Positions 18,071 through 27,684 are shown, counted from the first letter of the stretch. The stretch: DNA of 64,000 bases from Hyphomicrobiales bacterium (GCA_900465675.1 UBJR01000008.1:1-64000); one strand, 5' to 3'. Made by a program: numbers and translations. Notes: a model not told the origin generated them from the letters alone.

Positions 18071-18095
18071 GCCCGGCAGAAATGCCGGGCTTTTT
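18071..18095 (+). terminator. Intrinsic terminator after the BA14K gene
   Basis: GCCCGGCA and TGCCGGGC form an 8-bp stem around GAAA, followed by TTTTT. It also lies just past the stop codon of the convergent transporter gene. Confidence 0.85.
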
Positions 18096-18099
18096 GCTG

Positions 18100-19095
18100 T
18101 CAGAGAATGTTGACGCGTTTCAGCAGCCACCAGGCAAATACGATCGAGGCGAGGATCAGCGCCACCGCATATTCCGTCCCGCCCGACCCCTGGGCGAAGG
18201 GCAGATTAGCGGTGTTCATGCCGAAGAAGCCTGTGACCAGCGTCGGCGGCAGCAGGAAGGCGGTCATGATCGACAGGATGTAGAGGTGCCGGTTGGTCTC
18301 CGACGACAGCTTCGAGTCGATTTCTTCGTGCAGCAGCCGGGCGCGTTCCTGCAGCGCGTAGATGTCGTGATCGACTGTCTCCAGCCGGCTGGTCAGCCGC
18401 CCCGCGATGTCGTCGAAACCGAAGGGCATCTCGTCCTCGTCGGATGCCGAAGCCCGGCGCATCAGCGCCAGCACGTTTCTGAGGTGGCGGTGGAGGCGCA
18501 CGACCGTGCGGCGCACCGGCGCCAGCCGCCGCCGCTCGTCGCGCGGCGTGTTGTCGTAGACAAAGTCTTCGATCAGGTTCAGCTCTTCCGTCAGTTCCAT
18601 GACGACGGAGATCAGCGTGCGCTGGAATTCGATCACAAGCAGCTCGAAGATATCGACCGGCCGTTCGAACTTTGCCGGGTTCTTTTCGATCATGATGCGC
18701 GCCCGGTCGGCGCTGCGCAGCGGCTGCAGCCGGGTGGTGACGATGAAGCGGCCGGAGATCGCAAAATGCAGCCAGCCGAGATCGGCGGTATCCTGGTCGA
18801 ATTCGCGCTGGCAGTCGATGAGCGTGCCGTAGAGCATCTGCTCGTCGACAGTGAGCGCCGCATGGGTGTCGCGCGTCGTCAGCGCCGACTTGGCATCCTC
18901 GGTCAGGCCTTCAAGCGTGTCCAGTAGCGCCGGGACGCGCGCATCGGCCAGGTTCAGATGCAGCCAGTAGAAACCGTCTCCGGCCGTCAGCTCCGCCGCC
19001 ATCGCGCTGTTATCGAGCCGGATCGCGGTCTTCGAACCTGCCGGGAAACGGTATGCCCAGATGAGGCCGGGGATATTGGCAGGCAGTGTATCCAT
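18100..19095 (-). CDS. CorA-family divalent metal transporter, ZntB-like
   Basis: CorA/ZntB proteins are pentameric inner-membrane channels or carriers for Mg2+, Co2+ or Zn2+. The 331-residue protein has the long cytoplasmic funnel with coiled-coil helices (about 150-265, including ETVDHDIYALQERARLLHEEID) and two C-terminal membrane helices. The pore signature GMN is intact in LVTGFFGMNTANLPF. The N-terminal sequence GLIWAYRF and lack of strong CorA-specific motifs favour the ZntB branch, so zinc is the more likely ion, but this is inference. It is convergent with BA14K and divergent from the acyl-CoA dehydrogenase. Confidence 0.9.
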   Translation of the reverse strand: MDTLPANIPGLIWAYRFPAGSKTAIRLDNSAMAAELTAGDGFYWLHLNLADARVPALLDTLEGLTEDAKSALTTRDTHAALTVDEQMLYGTLIDCQREFDQDTADLGWLHFAISGRFIVTTRLQPLRSADRARIMIEKNPAKFERPVDIFELLVIEFQRTLISVVMELTEELNLIEDFVYDNTPRDERRRLAPVRRTVVRLHRHLRNVLALMRRASASDEDEMPFGFDDIAGRLTSRLETVDHDIYALQERARLLHEEIDSKLSSETNRHLYILSIMTAFLLPPTLVTGFFGMNTANLPFAQGSGGTEYAVALILASIVFAWWLLKRVNIL

Positions 19096-19238
19096 CAGTC
19101 ACCGGTCCTTCGCAAAGCCGTCATTCTCTTTTTGGCATTCCGCTCTAGAGATTCTCCATGACGTTTGTTTGCACAACGCTGCGAATAAGCAAGAGGCGAG
19201 ACAACGTGGCGCAGCCCTGACACGCTTCAAAATCGAAA

Positions 19239-19255
19239 TTGACGTTTACGTAAAA
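19239..19255. promoter_or_regulatory. Candidate MerR/LiuR-type operator upstream of the acyl-CoA dehydrogenase
   Basis: TTGACGTTTACGTAAAA lies about 70 bases before the start codon at 19322. The pattern of repeated ACGT steps resembles the operator described for LiuR, the MerR-family regulator of branched-chain amino acid and fatty-acyl catabolism in proteobacteria. The assignment is from memory of the consensus and is tentative. Confidence 0.35.
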
Positions 19256-19321
19256 ATCAATTAGCCCTGAGGCTGGAGGATGGCCGGTACCGATCACTGG
19301 CCGGATATGCGAGGAGACACC

Positions 19322-21100
19322 ATGTACAAGGCGCCCGTCGAAGAGATCGCTTTCACGCTGAAGCATGTCGCCGGCCTGAAGGACGCGTTGGACAAGGGCC
19401 TGTTCGGCGATCTCGGCGAAGATCTCGTCGATGCGATCCTGACGGAAGCCGGTCGCTTCGCCACTGATGAGGTCGCGCCGCTCGGGGAGATCGGCGATAC
19501 GCAGGGCGCCCGACTGATCGATGGCGCGGTCAAGACGCCGGATGGCTGGGCGAAGCTCTATCAGGACTGGATCGCCGGCGGCTGGAACGGCCTGACCGGC
19601 CCGGAAGAATTCGGCGGGCAGGGGCTCCCTGTTCTTCTCAATGTCGCCGCTCTCGAAATGTGGAATTCCGGCGCCACCGCCTTCGCGCTCTGCCCGACGC
19701 TGACCATGGGCGCCGTGGAAGCACTTCTGGCCCACGGCTCCGAAAACCTGCAACAGACCTATCTGCCGAAACTCGTCTCCGGCGAGTGGACCGGCACGAT
19801 GAACCTCACCGAGCCGCAGGCAGGCTCCGATGTCGGCGCGCTCAAGAGCCGCGCCGAGCGCCGTGACGATGGCACCTACCGCATCTTCGGCCAGAAGATC
19901 TTCATCACCTGGGGCGAACACGACGCTACCGATAATATCATCCACCTCGTCCTCGCCCGCCTGCCGGATGCGCCTGCCGGAACGCGCGGCATCTCGCTGT
20001 TCCTGGTGCCGAAATTCCTCGTCAATGCCGACGGCTCGCTCGGCGCCCGCAACGACGTCTTCGTCCATTCGCTCGAGCACAAGATGGGCATCCACGGCTC
20101 GCCGACCTGCACGATGATCTATGGCGACGGCAAGTTCGGGGGTGAGAAGGGCGCGATCGGCTGGCTGATCGGCGAGGAGAACAAGGGCCTCAACTGCATG
20201 TTCACGATGATGAACAACGCCCGCCTGACGGTCGGCATGCAGGGCGTGGCGATCGCCGAAGCCGCCACCCAGAAGGCGATCGCGTTCGCCAAGGAGCGTA
20301 CCCAGGGCAAGGCGCCCGGCTGGACCGGCTCCGGCATGAGCCCGATCATCGAGCACCCCGATGTCATCAGGATGCTGCTGACGATGAAAGCGCTCACCCA
20401 GGGCTCGCGCGCCATCTCCTACGCCTGCGCCCATGCGATCGACATGTCGCATCACGCAGGCAGCGATACGAAGCACTGGCAAGAGCGCGCCGCTCTCCTG
20501 ACCCCGATCGCCAAGTCCTTCTCGACCGACGCAGGCGTTGACGTCGCCTCGCTCGGCATCCAGGTGCATGGCGGCATGGGCTTCATCGAGGAAACCGGTG
20601 CCGCCCGCTTCCTGCGCGATGCCCGCATCGCCCCGATCTATGAAGGCACCAACGGCATCCAGGCGATCGACCTCGTGACGCGCAAGCTGCCGCTCTCGAA
20701 TGGCGAGCATGTGAAGGGCTTCATCGCCGAGCTCGGTGCCATCGCCGAAGCGGTACGCGGTTCAAACCTCTCTGCCTTCGGCGAAACCGCAGCCCGCCTC
20801 GACACCGCCATCGCCGATCTGACCGAGGCAACGGAGTGGCTGATGAAAGCCCAGGCCGATGGCAAGATCGCCGAAGCACTCTCGGGCGCCACACCCTATC
20901 AGCGTCTGTTCGGCCTGGTGCTGACCAGCGCCTATCTCGCCAAGGGCGGCCTCGCCAAGACAGGCGACGGCGCTGAAGACGGCCGCATCGCGCTCTGCCG
21001 CTTTGCCGCCGAAAACCTGCTGTCCGAAACCGCTGCCCTGAAGGACCGCACCGTCAATGGTGCCGCGAGCCTTGCCGCAGCCCGCGCCATCCTGGCCTGA
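19322..21100 (+). CDS. Acyl-CoA dehydrogenase, long (about 590-residue) family
   Basis: An FAD enzyme that introduces a double bond into an acyl-CoA. The 592-residue protein is longer than classic acyl-CoA dehydrogenases (about 380) and matches the group with an extra C-terminal domain that includes DmdC (3-methylmercaptopropionyl-CoA dehydrogenase) and AidB-like forms. Seen: MNLTEPQAGSDVGALKSRA (FAD/substrate contacts), IFITWGEHDATDNIIHLVLAR, HKMGIHGSPTC, GVDVASLGIQVHGGMGFIEE and RDARIAPIYEGTNGIQAIDL. The substrate is not clear. The ATG at 19322 has GAGGAGAC upstream. The enoyl-CoA hydratase gene begins 7 bases after the stop, so the pair probably forms a beta-oxidation step. Confidence 0.93.
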   Translation: MYKAPVEEIAFTLKHVAGLKDALDKGLFGDLGEDLVDAILTEAGRFATDEVAPLGEIGDTQGARLIDGAVKTPDGWAKLYQDWIAGGWNGLTGPEEFGGQGLPVLLNVAALEMWNSGATAFALCPTLTMGAVEALLAHGSENLQQTYLPKLVSGEWTGTMNLTEPQAGSDVGALKSRAERRDDGTYRIFGQKIFITWGEHDATDNIIHLVLARLPDAPAGTRGISLFLVPKFLVNADGSLGARNDVFVHSLEHKMGIHGSPTCTMIYGDGKFGGEKGAIGWLIGEENKGLNCMFTMMNNARLTVGMQGVAIAEAATQKAIAFAKERTQGKAPGWTGSGMSPIIEHPDVIRMLLTMKALTQGSRAISYACAHAIDMSHHAGSDTKHWQERAALLTPIAKSFSTDAGVDVASLGIQVHGGMGFIEETGAARFLRDARIAPIYEGTNGIQAIDLVTRKLPLSNGEHVKGFIAELGAIAEAVRGSNLSAFGETAARLDTAIADLTEATEWLMKAQADGKIAEALSGATPYQRLFGLVLTSAYLAKGGLAKTGDGAEDGRIALCRFAAENLLSETAALKDRTVNGAASLAAARAILA

Positions 21101-21107
21101 GGATCCC

Positions 21108-21860
21108 ATGACCGACCATATCATCGTCGAGCAATCCGCCGGGCATCCGGGTGTCCAGATCATCCGCTTCAACCGGCCGGACAAGAAGAACGCCATCACC
21201 CGCGCCATGTATGTGCGGATGACAGAAGCGCTGAAGGCCGCCGATACCGACGAGGCGATCCGTGCCACCGCCTTCCTCGGCACCGAAGGCGCGTTTTCGG
21301 CGGGCAACGACATCGCCGATTTCCTGGCCGCCGCGATGGGCGGCAGCCTCGGCCACGAGCTTCTCGATTTCCTCTATGCTCTGGTCAATGCGCAGAAGCC
21401 GCTGATCTCGGGCGTCGACGGCCTGGCGATCGGCATCGGCACCACCATGCACATGCATTGCGATCTGACCATCGCCTCCCTCCGCAGCCAGTTCCGCACC
21501 CCCTTCGTCGATCTGGCGCTGGTGCCGGAAGCCGCCTCCAGCCTGCTCGCGCCACGCATCATGGGCCACCAGCGCGCCTTCGCGCTGCTGGCCGCAGGCG
21601 AAGCTTTCACGGCTGCCGAGGCACGCGATGCCGGATTGATCTGGAAGGTTTGCGCTCCAGGCGAGGTGGAGCATCTGACGCTGTCAACGGCCGCCAAGCT
21701 TGCGGCCAAGCCCGCCAAGGCGCTGAAGATCGCCCGCGATCTTGTCCGCGGTCCGCGCGAAGAGATTACCGCACGTATAGATGAAGAAGCACACCACTTC
21801 GCCGCACAGTTGAAAAGCGACGAGGCAAGAAAAGCCTTCGAAGCTTTCATGCGGCGCTAA
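21108..21860 (+). CDS. Enoyl-CoA hydratase/isomerase family protein
   Basis: The 250-residue crotonase-fold protein would hydrate or isomerise the enoyl-CoA product of the upstream dehydrogenase. Seen: the N-terminal IIRFNRPDKKNAITRAMY, the oxyanion-hole segment GTEGAFSAGNDIADF, VDGLAIGIGTTMHMHCDLTIAS, and FVDLALVPEAASSLLAPRIMG, where the Glu of VPEAAS matches a catalytic position in the family. The start at 21108 has GAGGA (21099-21103) overlapping the previous stop. Translational coupling with the dehydrogenase is likely. Confidence 0.93.
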   Translation: MTDHIIVEQSAGHPGVQIIRFNRPDKKNAITRAMYVRMTEALKAADTDEAIRATAFLGTEGAFSAGNDIADFLAAAMGGSLGHELLDFLYALVNAQKPLISGVDGLAIGIGTTMHMHCDLTIASLRSQFRTPFVDLALVPEAASSLLAPRIMGHQRAFALLAAGEAFTAAEARDAGLIWKVCAPGEVEHLTLSTAAKLAAKPAKALKIARDLVRGPREEITARIDEEAHHFAAQLKSDEARKAFEAFMRR

Positions 21861-22059
21861 TATAAAAACATAGGGTTTTAGCTAAATTTTAAGTGTGTTT
21901 TAATGCGACCCTACTAATCAGGAAGTGACGAATTGCCCGTTCGTCCAGGCGCATGACGCGCCTTGTGCAGCTTTGCCCCCAAGCCCCATCCGCCCGATCC
22001 GTTCCGCCGCGCAGTCCATCCGCGCAAACGGCAAGGTGGTAGACTTCGAAAGAACGCAC

Positions 22060-24147
22060 TTGAAGAAGACGAATTTGATGACGCGCATTCTCGTCGCCGC
22101 GTCCGCAGTTGTCCTGGCGGCCTTTGCCGCCTTCTCCTTTTACATCAACTCCGTCCAGCGCGACGTTACCACCGCCTCGATCGAAGCCAATATCCAGTCC
22201 TCTGGCGAGCAGGCCGCCCACAGCCTCGCCAACTGGATGAACGGCCGCGTCACGCTGACCGCCATGGTCGCGAACGCCATTGGCCGTGCGTCCGATCAGG
22301 CCGGCACACTCAACGTGCTGCAGAATGACGTCCTCACCAGCCAGTTCGTCAGCACCTATTTCGGCGATGAACAGGGCGTCTTCACCATGTGGCCGAAGCT
22401 GCCGATGCCCGATGGCTACGACCCGCGCAAGCGCCCGTGGTATCAGGACGCCGTCAAGGCCAATGCCAGCGTCATGACCGAGCCTTATGTCGATGCATCC
22501 AGCGGCGACCTGATCATCAGCGCTGCCGTTCCGGTTCAGCGCGATGGCAAGCTCGCCGGCGTCGTCGGCTCCGACTTCTCGCTCGAAACCATGGTCAAGA
22601 TGATCAAGGAGATCGATCTCGGCGGCCAGGGCACGGCTTTCCTCGTTAACAAGAGCGGCCAGATCCTCATCCATCCCGATGCCAAGCTGGTCACCAAGAC
22701 GCTGGCCGATGCCTTCCCGAAGCAGACCCCGAAGATCGGCACCGGCCTCGTCGCCACCGAATTTGCCGGCAAGCCCGTTCTCGTCAGCTTCATGCCGGTC
22801 GCCGGGCTGCCGACCGTCGAGTGGTCTCTCGGCTTCGTCGTCGATAGCGACAAGGCCTTTGCCGCACTCAACGAATTCCGCATCGCTGCCACCATTGCCA
22901 CGCTGCTCGCCGTCGGCCTGATGATCGCCGCAATGGCCTGGCTGCTGCACGGCCTCGTCGTCCAGCCGGTCACGGCGATGACCGCCGCGATGCAGAAGCT
23001 TGCCGCAGGTGATCTCTCGGCCGCCATTCCCGGCCAGGAGCGCCGCGACCAGATCGGCTCGATGGCCGAGGCCGTTGCGGTCTTCAAGTCGAACGCTATC
23101 GATCGCCAGCGTCTCGAAGGCGAGGCCGAGGAAGGCCGCTCGCTGACCGAGCGGGAGCGTCAGGAGCGCGAGGCACAGAAGGCCCGCGAAGCGGCCGAAA
23201 TCCGCACCGCCGTCGACGCCCTTGGCGGGGCGCTCGGCGCGCTGTCGGACGGCAACCTCGCGCACCGCATCGAGACGCCCTTTGCCGCCCATCTCGACCG
23301 CCTGCGCAATGACTACAACAGCGCTGTCGGCAAGCTGCATGGCGCTCTCCAGACCGTCGGCAGCAACGCTAATGCGATCGACGCCGGTGCAACCGAAATC
23401 CGCACCGCCGCCGATGGTCTCGCCCGCCGCACCGAGCAGCAGGCCGCTTCCGTCGAAGAAACCGCAGCGGCGCTGGAAGAGATCACCACGACGGTCAAGG
23501 ATACCGCCCGCCGCGCCGAGGAAGCCGGCAACCTGGTTTCTAACACCCGCAGCGGCGCCGAAAAATCCGGCCAGATCGTCCGCAAGGCTGTCGATGCCAT
23601 GACCGGCATCGAACAATCCTCGGAGCAGATCTCCAGCATCATCAGCGTCATCGACGACATCGCCTTCCAGACTAACCTTCTGGCGCTGAATGCAGGCGTC
23701 GAGGCAGCGCGCGCCGGTGAAGCGGGCAAGGGCTTTGCCGTCGTCGCTCAGGAAGTCCGCGAACTTGCCCAGCGCTCCGCCAAGGCCGCGAAGGAAATCG
23801 AGGCGCTGATCACCACCTCGAACGCTCAGGTCCGCTCCGGCGTGACGCTGGTTGGCGAAACAGGCAAGGCGCTGGAAGCCATCGTCACGCAGGTCCAGGA
23901 AATCAGCCGTCATGTCGGCGCGATCGTCACCGCCACCCGCGAACAGTCGACCGGTCTCCACGAGATCAACACGGCCGTCAACACCATGGACCAGGGCACG
24001 CAGCAGAACGCCGCCATGGTCGAGGAACAGACCGCCGCCAGCCACGGCCTCGCCGCCGAAGCAGCCAAGCTGATGCAGCTGCTGTCGCAGTTCAATCTCG
24101 GCAGCGGCCAGTCCGACGCTTCGTCGGGTCACCGCCGCGTCGCTTGA
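22060..24147 (+). CDS. mcp: Methyl-accepting chemotaxis protein with dCache sensor domain
   Basis: A transmembrane chemoreceptor that signals through CheW/CheA. From the proposed TTG at 22060 ([20 protein letters not shown]) it is 695 residues: a first membrane helix, a periplasmic double-Cache domain ([36 protein letters not shown]), a second helix around [27 protein letters not shown], and the cytoplasmic signalling coil with its highly conserved tip ([40 protein letters not shown]). It ends without an xWxxF CheR-tether pentapeptide. The start is uncertain: GTG 22036 and ATG 22078 are alternatives; 22060 agrees with rhizobial homologues that begin MKK. A second chemoreceptor lies at 27.7 kb. 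Confidence 0.93.
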   Translation: MKKTNLMTRILVAASAVVLAAFAAFSFYINSVQRDVTTASIEANIQSSGEQAAHSLANWMNGRVTLTAMVANAIGRASDQAGTLNVLQNDVLTSQFVSTYFGDEQGVFTMWPKLPMPDGYDPRKRPWYQDAVKANASVMTEPYVDASSGDLIISAAVPVQRDGKLAGVVGSDFSLETMVKMIKEIDLGGQGTAFLVNKSGQILIHPDAKLVTKTLADAFPKQTPKIGTGLVATEFAGKPVLVSFMPVAGLPTVEWSLGFVVDSDKAFAALNEFRIAATIATLLAVGLMIAAMAWLLHGLVVQPVTAMTAAMQKLAAGDLSAAIPGQERRDQIGSMAEAVAVFKSNAIDRQRLEGEAEEGRSLTERERQEREAQKAREAAEIRTAVDALGGALGALSDGNLAHRIETPFAAHLDRLRNDYNSAVGKLHGALQTVGSNANAIDAGATEIRTAADGLARRTEQQAASVEETAAALEEITTTVKDTARRAEEAGNLVSNTRSGAEKSGQIVRKAVDAMTGIEQSSEQISSIISVIDDIAFQTNLLALNAGVEAARAGEAGKGFAVVAQEVRELAQRSAKAAKEIEALITTSNAQVRSGVTLVGETGKALEAIVTQVQEISRHVGAIVTATREQSTGLHEINTAVNTMDQGTQQNAAMVEEQTAASHGLAAEAAKLMQLLSQFNLGSGQSDASSGHRRVA

Positions 24148-24166
24148 TAAGGCCTGCTGTGAACTG

Positions 24167-24200
24167 AAAATGCCCGCGGAGACGCGGGCATTTTTGTTTT
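24167..24200 (+). terminator. Intrinsic terminator after the dCache chemoreceptor gene
   Basis: AAAATGCCCGCG (24167-24178) and CGCGGGCATTTT (24183-24194) form a 12-bp stem with loop GAGA and a T-rich tail TTTTTGTTTT. Confidence 0.9.
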
Positions 24201-24210
24201 GGGACTCTCC

Positions 24211-24325
24211 CTCATTCCTGTGCTTGTCACAGGAATCCAGCCGGCCCAAGTCTTTGGGCCGAAAGGACTCTTCCCACCACGCAGACGCGTGGTGACTGGA
24301 TTCCTGTGACAAGCACAGGAATGAG
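24211..24325. repeat. Nested palindromic element (RIME-like), type B, copy 1
   Basis: Outer arms of 30 bases, starting CTCATTCCTGTG and ending CACAGGAATGAG, are perfect inverted copies. Each arm is itself a hairpin with the loop CTTGT between ATTCCTGTG and CACAGGAAT. The interior carries two further small hairpins (GGCCCAA/TTGGGCC and CCACCACGC/GCGTGGTG). It separates the chemoreceptor gene from the convergent rlmD. The same outer arms recur at 63405-63543. Confidence 0.9.
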
Positions 24326-24377
24326 GGACGGAGAGCGCGCGATTCACAGAAAGATACGCGGCCCGACCAGCTGCGGC

Positions 24378-25628
24378 CTACTTCTCCAGCGTCGCCACCA
24401 CTTCCACATGCGCCGTCCAGAGGAACTGGTCGATCGGCGTGACGCTGGTGAGGCGATAGCCACCGGCGATGAGAATGGCGAGATCGCGCGCCAGTGTCAG
24501 CGGATTGCAGCTGACGGCGACGACCTTCTTGACCGCGGAGCGCGCCAGCTCCTGGCTCTGGAATTCGGCGCCAGCGCGCGGCGGATCGAAGACCACAGCA
24601 TCGCAATGCTTGAACTCGGCGGTCATCAGCGGGCGGCGGAAGAGGTCGCGCTTTTCGATGCTGACGGGCTTCAGCCCCTGCGCCTTGCGTGCCGCCTGGT
24701 CGAGCGCGGCGAGAGCCTTGTCTTCGCCTTCCACGGCATGCACCCGGCCGATACGGGCAAGCCTCAGCGAGAAGGTGCCCGATCCGGCAAAGAGGTCGGC
24801 GATGCGCTTGGCCTTGCCCACATGGGCGACGACCAGCTCGGCCATCGCGTCTTCCGCCGGCTTGGTCGCCTGCGTGAAGCCGCCGGCCGGCGGCGAAACC
24901 TGTACGCCGCCGAAATCGACGACCGGCTTGGCAGGCTCGACCAGAATCTCGCCATTCAGCGAAACGCGGGCGATGCCGCGCATGCCGAGCACGGTTTCTA
25001 CCGCCTTGCGGCGCTGCTGGTCGGAAAGCTTCTTGATGCCCTCGACGGCAAGGTCGAGCCCGGACGCGGTCTCCAGCACGGAGATGCGGAAGGCTTCGGC
25101 ATTGGCCGCCATGGAGGCGCCGATGGCCTTGATCGCCGGCAGCCGGGCCATGATACCCGCCGCCGAGATGGGACATTCCTCGATATCGACGATGTGGTGG
25201 CTTTCGGCCTGATTGAAGCCGATCAGCATATCCTTCTCGGTCTTGCGTGCCGCAAAGACCACGCGGCGGCGCTCGCCGGGATGGGCCACGACCAGATCGC
25301 CGACCTCGGCCTCGATGCCCTGCGATTTCAGTGCGTTGACCACCAGCTGCCGCTTGAAGGCGCGGTAGGGCGCATCCGCAAGATGCTGCAGCGTGCAGCC
25401 GCCGCAGGTGCCGTTGACGCCGTCGGGACCGAAGTGGCGGCAGGCAGGCTCCTGCCGGTCCGCCGACGCCTTGGCGATCGACATGATCGTGCCCTGGTTC
25501 TTCACGCGGGCGATTGCCACCTCTTCGCCGGGCAGCGCAAACGGCACATAGATCGGGCCGTCCTTGCCGCTGGCAATGCCGTCGCCCTGTCCGCCAAGTT
25601 TCTGGATGGTGACTGTTTCAGTGCTCAC
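24378..25628 (-). CDS. rlmD: 23S rRNA (uracil-C5)-methyltransferase, RlmD/RumA type
   Basis: The 416-residue enzyme belongs to the TrmA/RumA group that methylates C5 of uridine in 23S rRNA or tRNA using S-adenosylmethionine. Seen: an N-terminal TRAM-like beta region (1-60), a four-cysteine iron-sulfur motif formed by CRHF and NGTCGGCTLQH, the Rossmann core with IADLFAGSGTFSLRLA and VVFDPPRAGAE, and the nucleophile motif VVAVSCNPLTLARDLA. In RumA the iron-sulfur cluster is a marker of the 23S enzymes, so RlmD or RlmC is favoured over TrmA. Its start overlaps the stop of tlyA by four bases. Confidence 0.9.
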   Translation of the reverse strand: MSTETVTIQKLGGQGDGIASGKDGPIYVPFALPGEEVAIARVKNQGTIMSIAKASADRQEPACRHFGPDGVNGTCGGCTLQHLADAPYRAFKRQLVVNALKSQGIEAEVGDLVVAHPGERRRVVFAARKTEKDMLIGFNQAESHHIVDIEECPISAAGIMARLPAIKAIGASMAANAEAFRISVLETASGLDLAVEGIKKLSDQQRRKAVETVLGMRGIARVSLNGEILVEPAKPVVDFGGVQVSPPAGGFTQATKPAEDAMAELVVAHVGKAKRIADLFAGSGTFSLRLARIGRVHAVEGEDKALAALDQAARKAQGLKPVSIEKRDLFRRPLMTAEFKHCDAVVFDPPRAGAEFQSQELARSAVKKVVAVSCNPLTLARDLAILIAGGYRLTSVTPIDQFLWTAHVEVVATLEK

Positions 25629-26371
25629 GGCTTTGTTCCTGCGAGTAGATATTCCTGGTTGCCATCGCCGCCGGCAATGGGGGAGGCGATGAGCCCAAGG
25701 CTCTTCCAGCCCATCTCCTCTACGAACCAGCGTTCCAGCGAAGCCGCCACATCGGGCGCCGAAGCGGGATCTTTCAGCATGCCGCCCTTGCCGATCGCCT
25801 CGCGCCCGGCCTCGAATTGCGGCTTGACGAGCAGAACCGCGGTCGTACCGCTTTCGGCGATCTCGAGCGACGGCGCCAGCGCCAGCCGCAGCGAAATGAA
25901 CGACACGTCGGAGACGATGAAGGTCACGTCATGGCCGACATCGTCGGCCGTCAGGTTGCGGGCGTTGAAGCCTTCGATATTGGCGACACGCGGATCGCCT
26001 GCAATGCGCGGATGCATTTGCCCATGCCCGACGTCGATCGCCGTCACATGGGCCGCACCGCGCTCCAGCAGAACTTCGGTGAATCCACCGGTCGAGGCGC
26101 CGATATCAAGACAGTGGTGTCCCGCCGGATCGAGAGAGAAATGGTCGAGCGCCGCCGTCAGCTTCAGGGCTGCGCGCGAGACATAATCCTGCGCCGGATC
26201 GTTGATTTCGATCGCGGCTTCCTCGGTAAAGAGCGCTCCGGGCTTGGTGACGGTCTTGCCGCCGACCTTCACCGTGCCGCGGTCGATGGCATCGCGCGCC
26301 CGCGAGCGGCTGGCAAAAAGACCGAGGCTGACGAGCAGCTGGTCGAGACGTTGTGGGTTCTGATCGGACAT
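25625..26371 (-). CDS. tlyA: TlyA family rRNA (cytidine-2'-O)-methyltransferase
   Basis: TlyA proteins combine an S4-like RNA-binding domain with an FtsJ-type methyltransferase and 2'-O-methylate rRNA cytidines in several bacteria. The 248-residue protein shows the S4-like part at residues 1-60 (RLDQLLVSLGLFASRSRARDAIDRGTVKVGG), then CLDIGASTGGFTEVLLERGAAHVTAIDVGHGQ as SAM-binding motif and VTFIVSDVSFISLRLALAP. The ATG at 26371 begins MSDQNPQRLDQLL as in homologues. In many rhizobia dxs and xseB lie just upstream; here a 5.5-kb stretch with a DUF4424 gene and a chemoreceptor lies between dxs and tlyA. Confidence 0.93.
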   Translation of the reverse strand: MSDQNPQRLDQLLVSLGLFASRSRARDAIDRGTVKVGGKTVTKPGALFTEEAAIEINDPAQDYVSRAALKLTAALDHFSLDPAGHHCLDIGASTGGFTEVLLERGAAHVTAIDVGHGQMHPRIAGDPRVANIEGFNARNLTADDVGHDVTFIVSDVSFISLRLALAPSLEIAESGTTAVLLVKPQFEAGREAIGKGGMLKDPASAPDVAASLERWFVEEMGWKSLGLIASPIAGGDGNQEYLLAGTKP

Positions 26372-26493
26372 GGGCAGTCCATGACTGGCAAAACCCGCGC
26401 TTGCAAGCCTTTTGTTTGCGCCGCCGCCGTTGACGCCCGCGCGTGCTCGGCGATAATTCCGGCTCTGGTCATGGGGCAGGGGAGTGAAACGGC

Positions 26494-27501
26494 ATGCCGA
26501 TATCAAGAAGCGTGGCTCTGATCGCCGCCGTCATGATTGCCGCCCCGGCACTCGCCAACGACACCATGGCGGAGCTGAAGACCGGCGGCCTGACCTTCAT
26601 CGAATCTCCTGACGTCAGCATGGAAAGCGAGGCGCTCTTCATCTCGGCCAAGGAAGTCCGCGTCGATTACGTCTTCGAAAACAGCGCGGACAAGGATGTC
26701 GAGACCCTCGTCGCCTTCCCGATGCCCGACCTGCCTGGCCATTTGGAGAGCGATATCGCGATCGCCGACGCCGGCAAGGACAATTTTCTCGATTTCACCG
26801 TGACACAGGACGGCAGGCCGATCTCGCCGACGCTGCAGCAGCGGGCGATCGCCGCCAGCATCGATGTGACCGATGACCTGAAGGCGCAAAACGTTCCGCC
26901 GCTTCCCTATGCCGAAGGCACGGCTGCAGCGCTCGAAAAGCTCCCCGACGCCGTCAAGCAGGACTGGCTGTCGCGCGGCCTGCTCTATGACGACGTCTAT
27001 GACAATGACGGCAGCGGCATGAAGCATCACATGACGCCGCTCTGGACATTGCGCTCCACCTACTGGTGGAAAACCGTCTTTCCGGCCAGGGCCAAGGTGA
27101 CGGTCTCGCACCGTTATACGCCGAGCGTCGGCGGCACCGTGGCGATCAGTTTCCTGGATGAAGGGCAGGCCAAGGGCGATCGCTTCGCCGAATATAAAAG
27201 CCGCTACTGCATGGACGACGGCTTCGTGAGAGCGGCGCAGAAACTTGACAGGGCGCAGGTGAATGGCGGCCCGAACTACACGGTAAGCTGGATTTCCTAC
27301 ATCCTCAAGACCGGCGCCAACTGGAACGGCCCGATCAAGAACTTTAAGCTGACGCTCGACAAAGGCGATGCGAAGAACCTGATCAGCTTTTGCGGTACCG
27401 GCGTGAAGAAGACCGGCCCGACGACCTTCGAGATGACGGCCACTGATTTCTGGCCGGAACGCGACCTCGATATCCTGATCCTCAACGCGCCGCAGGAATA
27501 G
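26494..27501 (+). CDS. DUF4424-like periplasmic protein
   Basis: The 335-residue protein has a cleavable signal peptide (MPISRSVALIAAVMIAAPALA, probable cut before NDTMA). The mature part contains FVFENSADKDVETLVAFPMPDLPG-like beta-rich segments, a KHHMTPLWTLRSTYWWKTVFPA stretch and VTVSHRYTPSVGGTV, which I recognise as the DUF4424 family (from memory). A single cysteine pair (CMDDGF, SFCGTG) could form a disulfide. Function unknown; it looks like a periplasmic or outer-envelope protein. The gene is divergent from tlyA and precedes the second chemoreceptor by about 215 bases. Confidence 0.8.
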   Translation: MPISRSVALIAAVMIAAPALANDTMAELKTGGLTFIESPDVSMESEALFISAKEVRVDYVFENSADKDVETLVAFPMPDLPGHLESDIAIADAGKDNFLDFTVTQDGRPISPTLQQRAIAASIDVTDDLKAQNVPPLPYAEGTAAALEKLPDAVKQDWLSRGLLYDDVYDNDGSGMKHHMTPLWTLRSTYWWKTVFPARAKVTVSHRYTPSVGGTVAISFLDEGQAKGDRFAEYKSRYCMDDGFVRAAQKLDRAQVNGGPNYTVSWISYILKTGANWNGPIKNFKLTLDKGDAKNLISFCGTGVKKTGPTTFEMTATDFWPERDLDILILNAPQE

Positions 27502-27655
27502 CGCCATCCCTATTTGTGCGGTGCAAACTTAAGCAATTTTAAAGCGGCGGCCACTAGGTTCCGCCCGATTGCAGCGGTTCGCCTGAATCGCTTCCGCCAT
27601 GATGGCACGCATTTCCCTGCCCGCAGTTCATGTTCTCTCGTTTTTCAAAACATGT

Positions 27656-27684
27656 GGCCGCCGCCTCCCAGCGGCCGCGTTTTT
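27656..27684 (+). promoter_or_regulatory. Terminator-like hairpin in the leader of the second chemoreceptor gene
   Basis: GGCCGC (27656-27661) pairs with GCGGCC (27671-27676), followed by GCGTTTTT. It lies about 35 bases before the GTG start at 27717 and after the DUF4424 stop. It could terminate the upstream gene or attenuate the chemoreceptor transcript. The rest of the 215-base gap holds AT-rich runs (TTAAGCAATTTTAAAG) that may carry the promoter. Confidence 0.4.

Noticed and set aside
19145..20710. 521-residue open frame antisense to the acyl-CoA dehydrogenase
   Set aside because: Covers a well-supported gene on the other strand and shows no recognisable fold.
21889..25176. 1095-residue frame spanning the chemoreceptor, terminator and repeat on the minus strand
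   Set aside because: It crosses an intrinsic terminator and a palindrome and is antisense to a clear chemoreceptor, so coding is not plausible.
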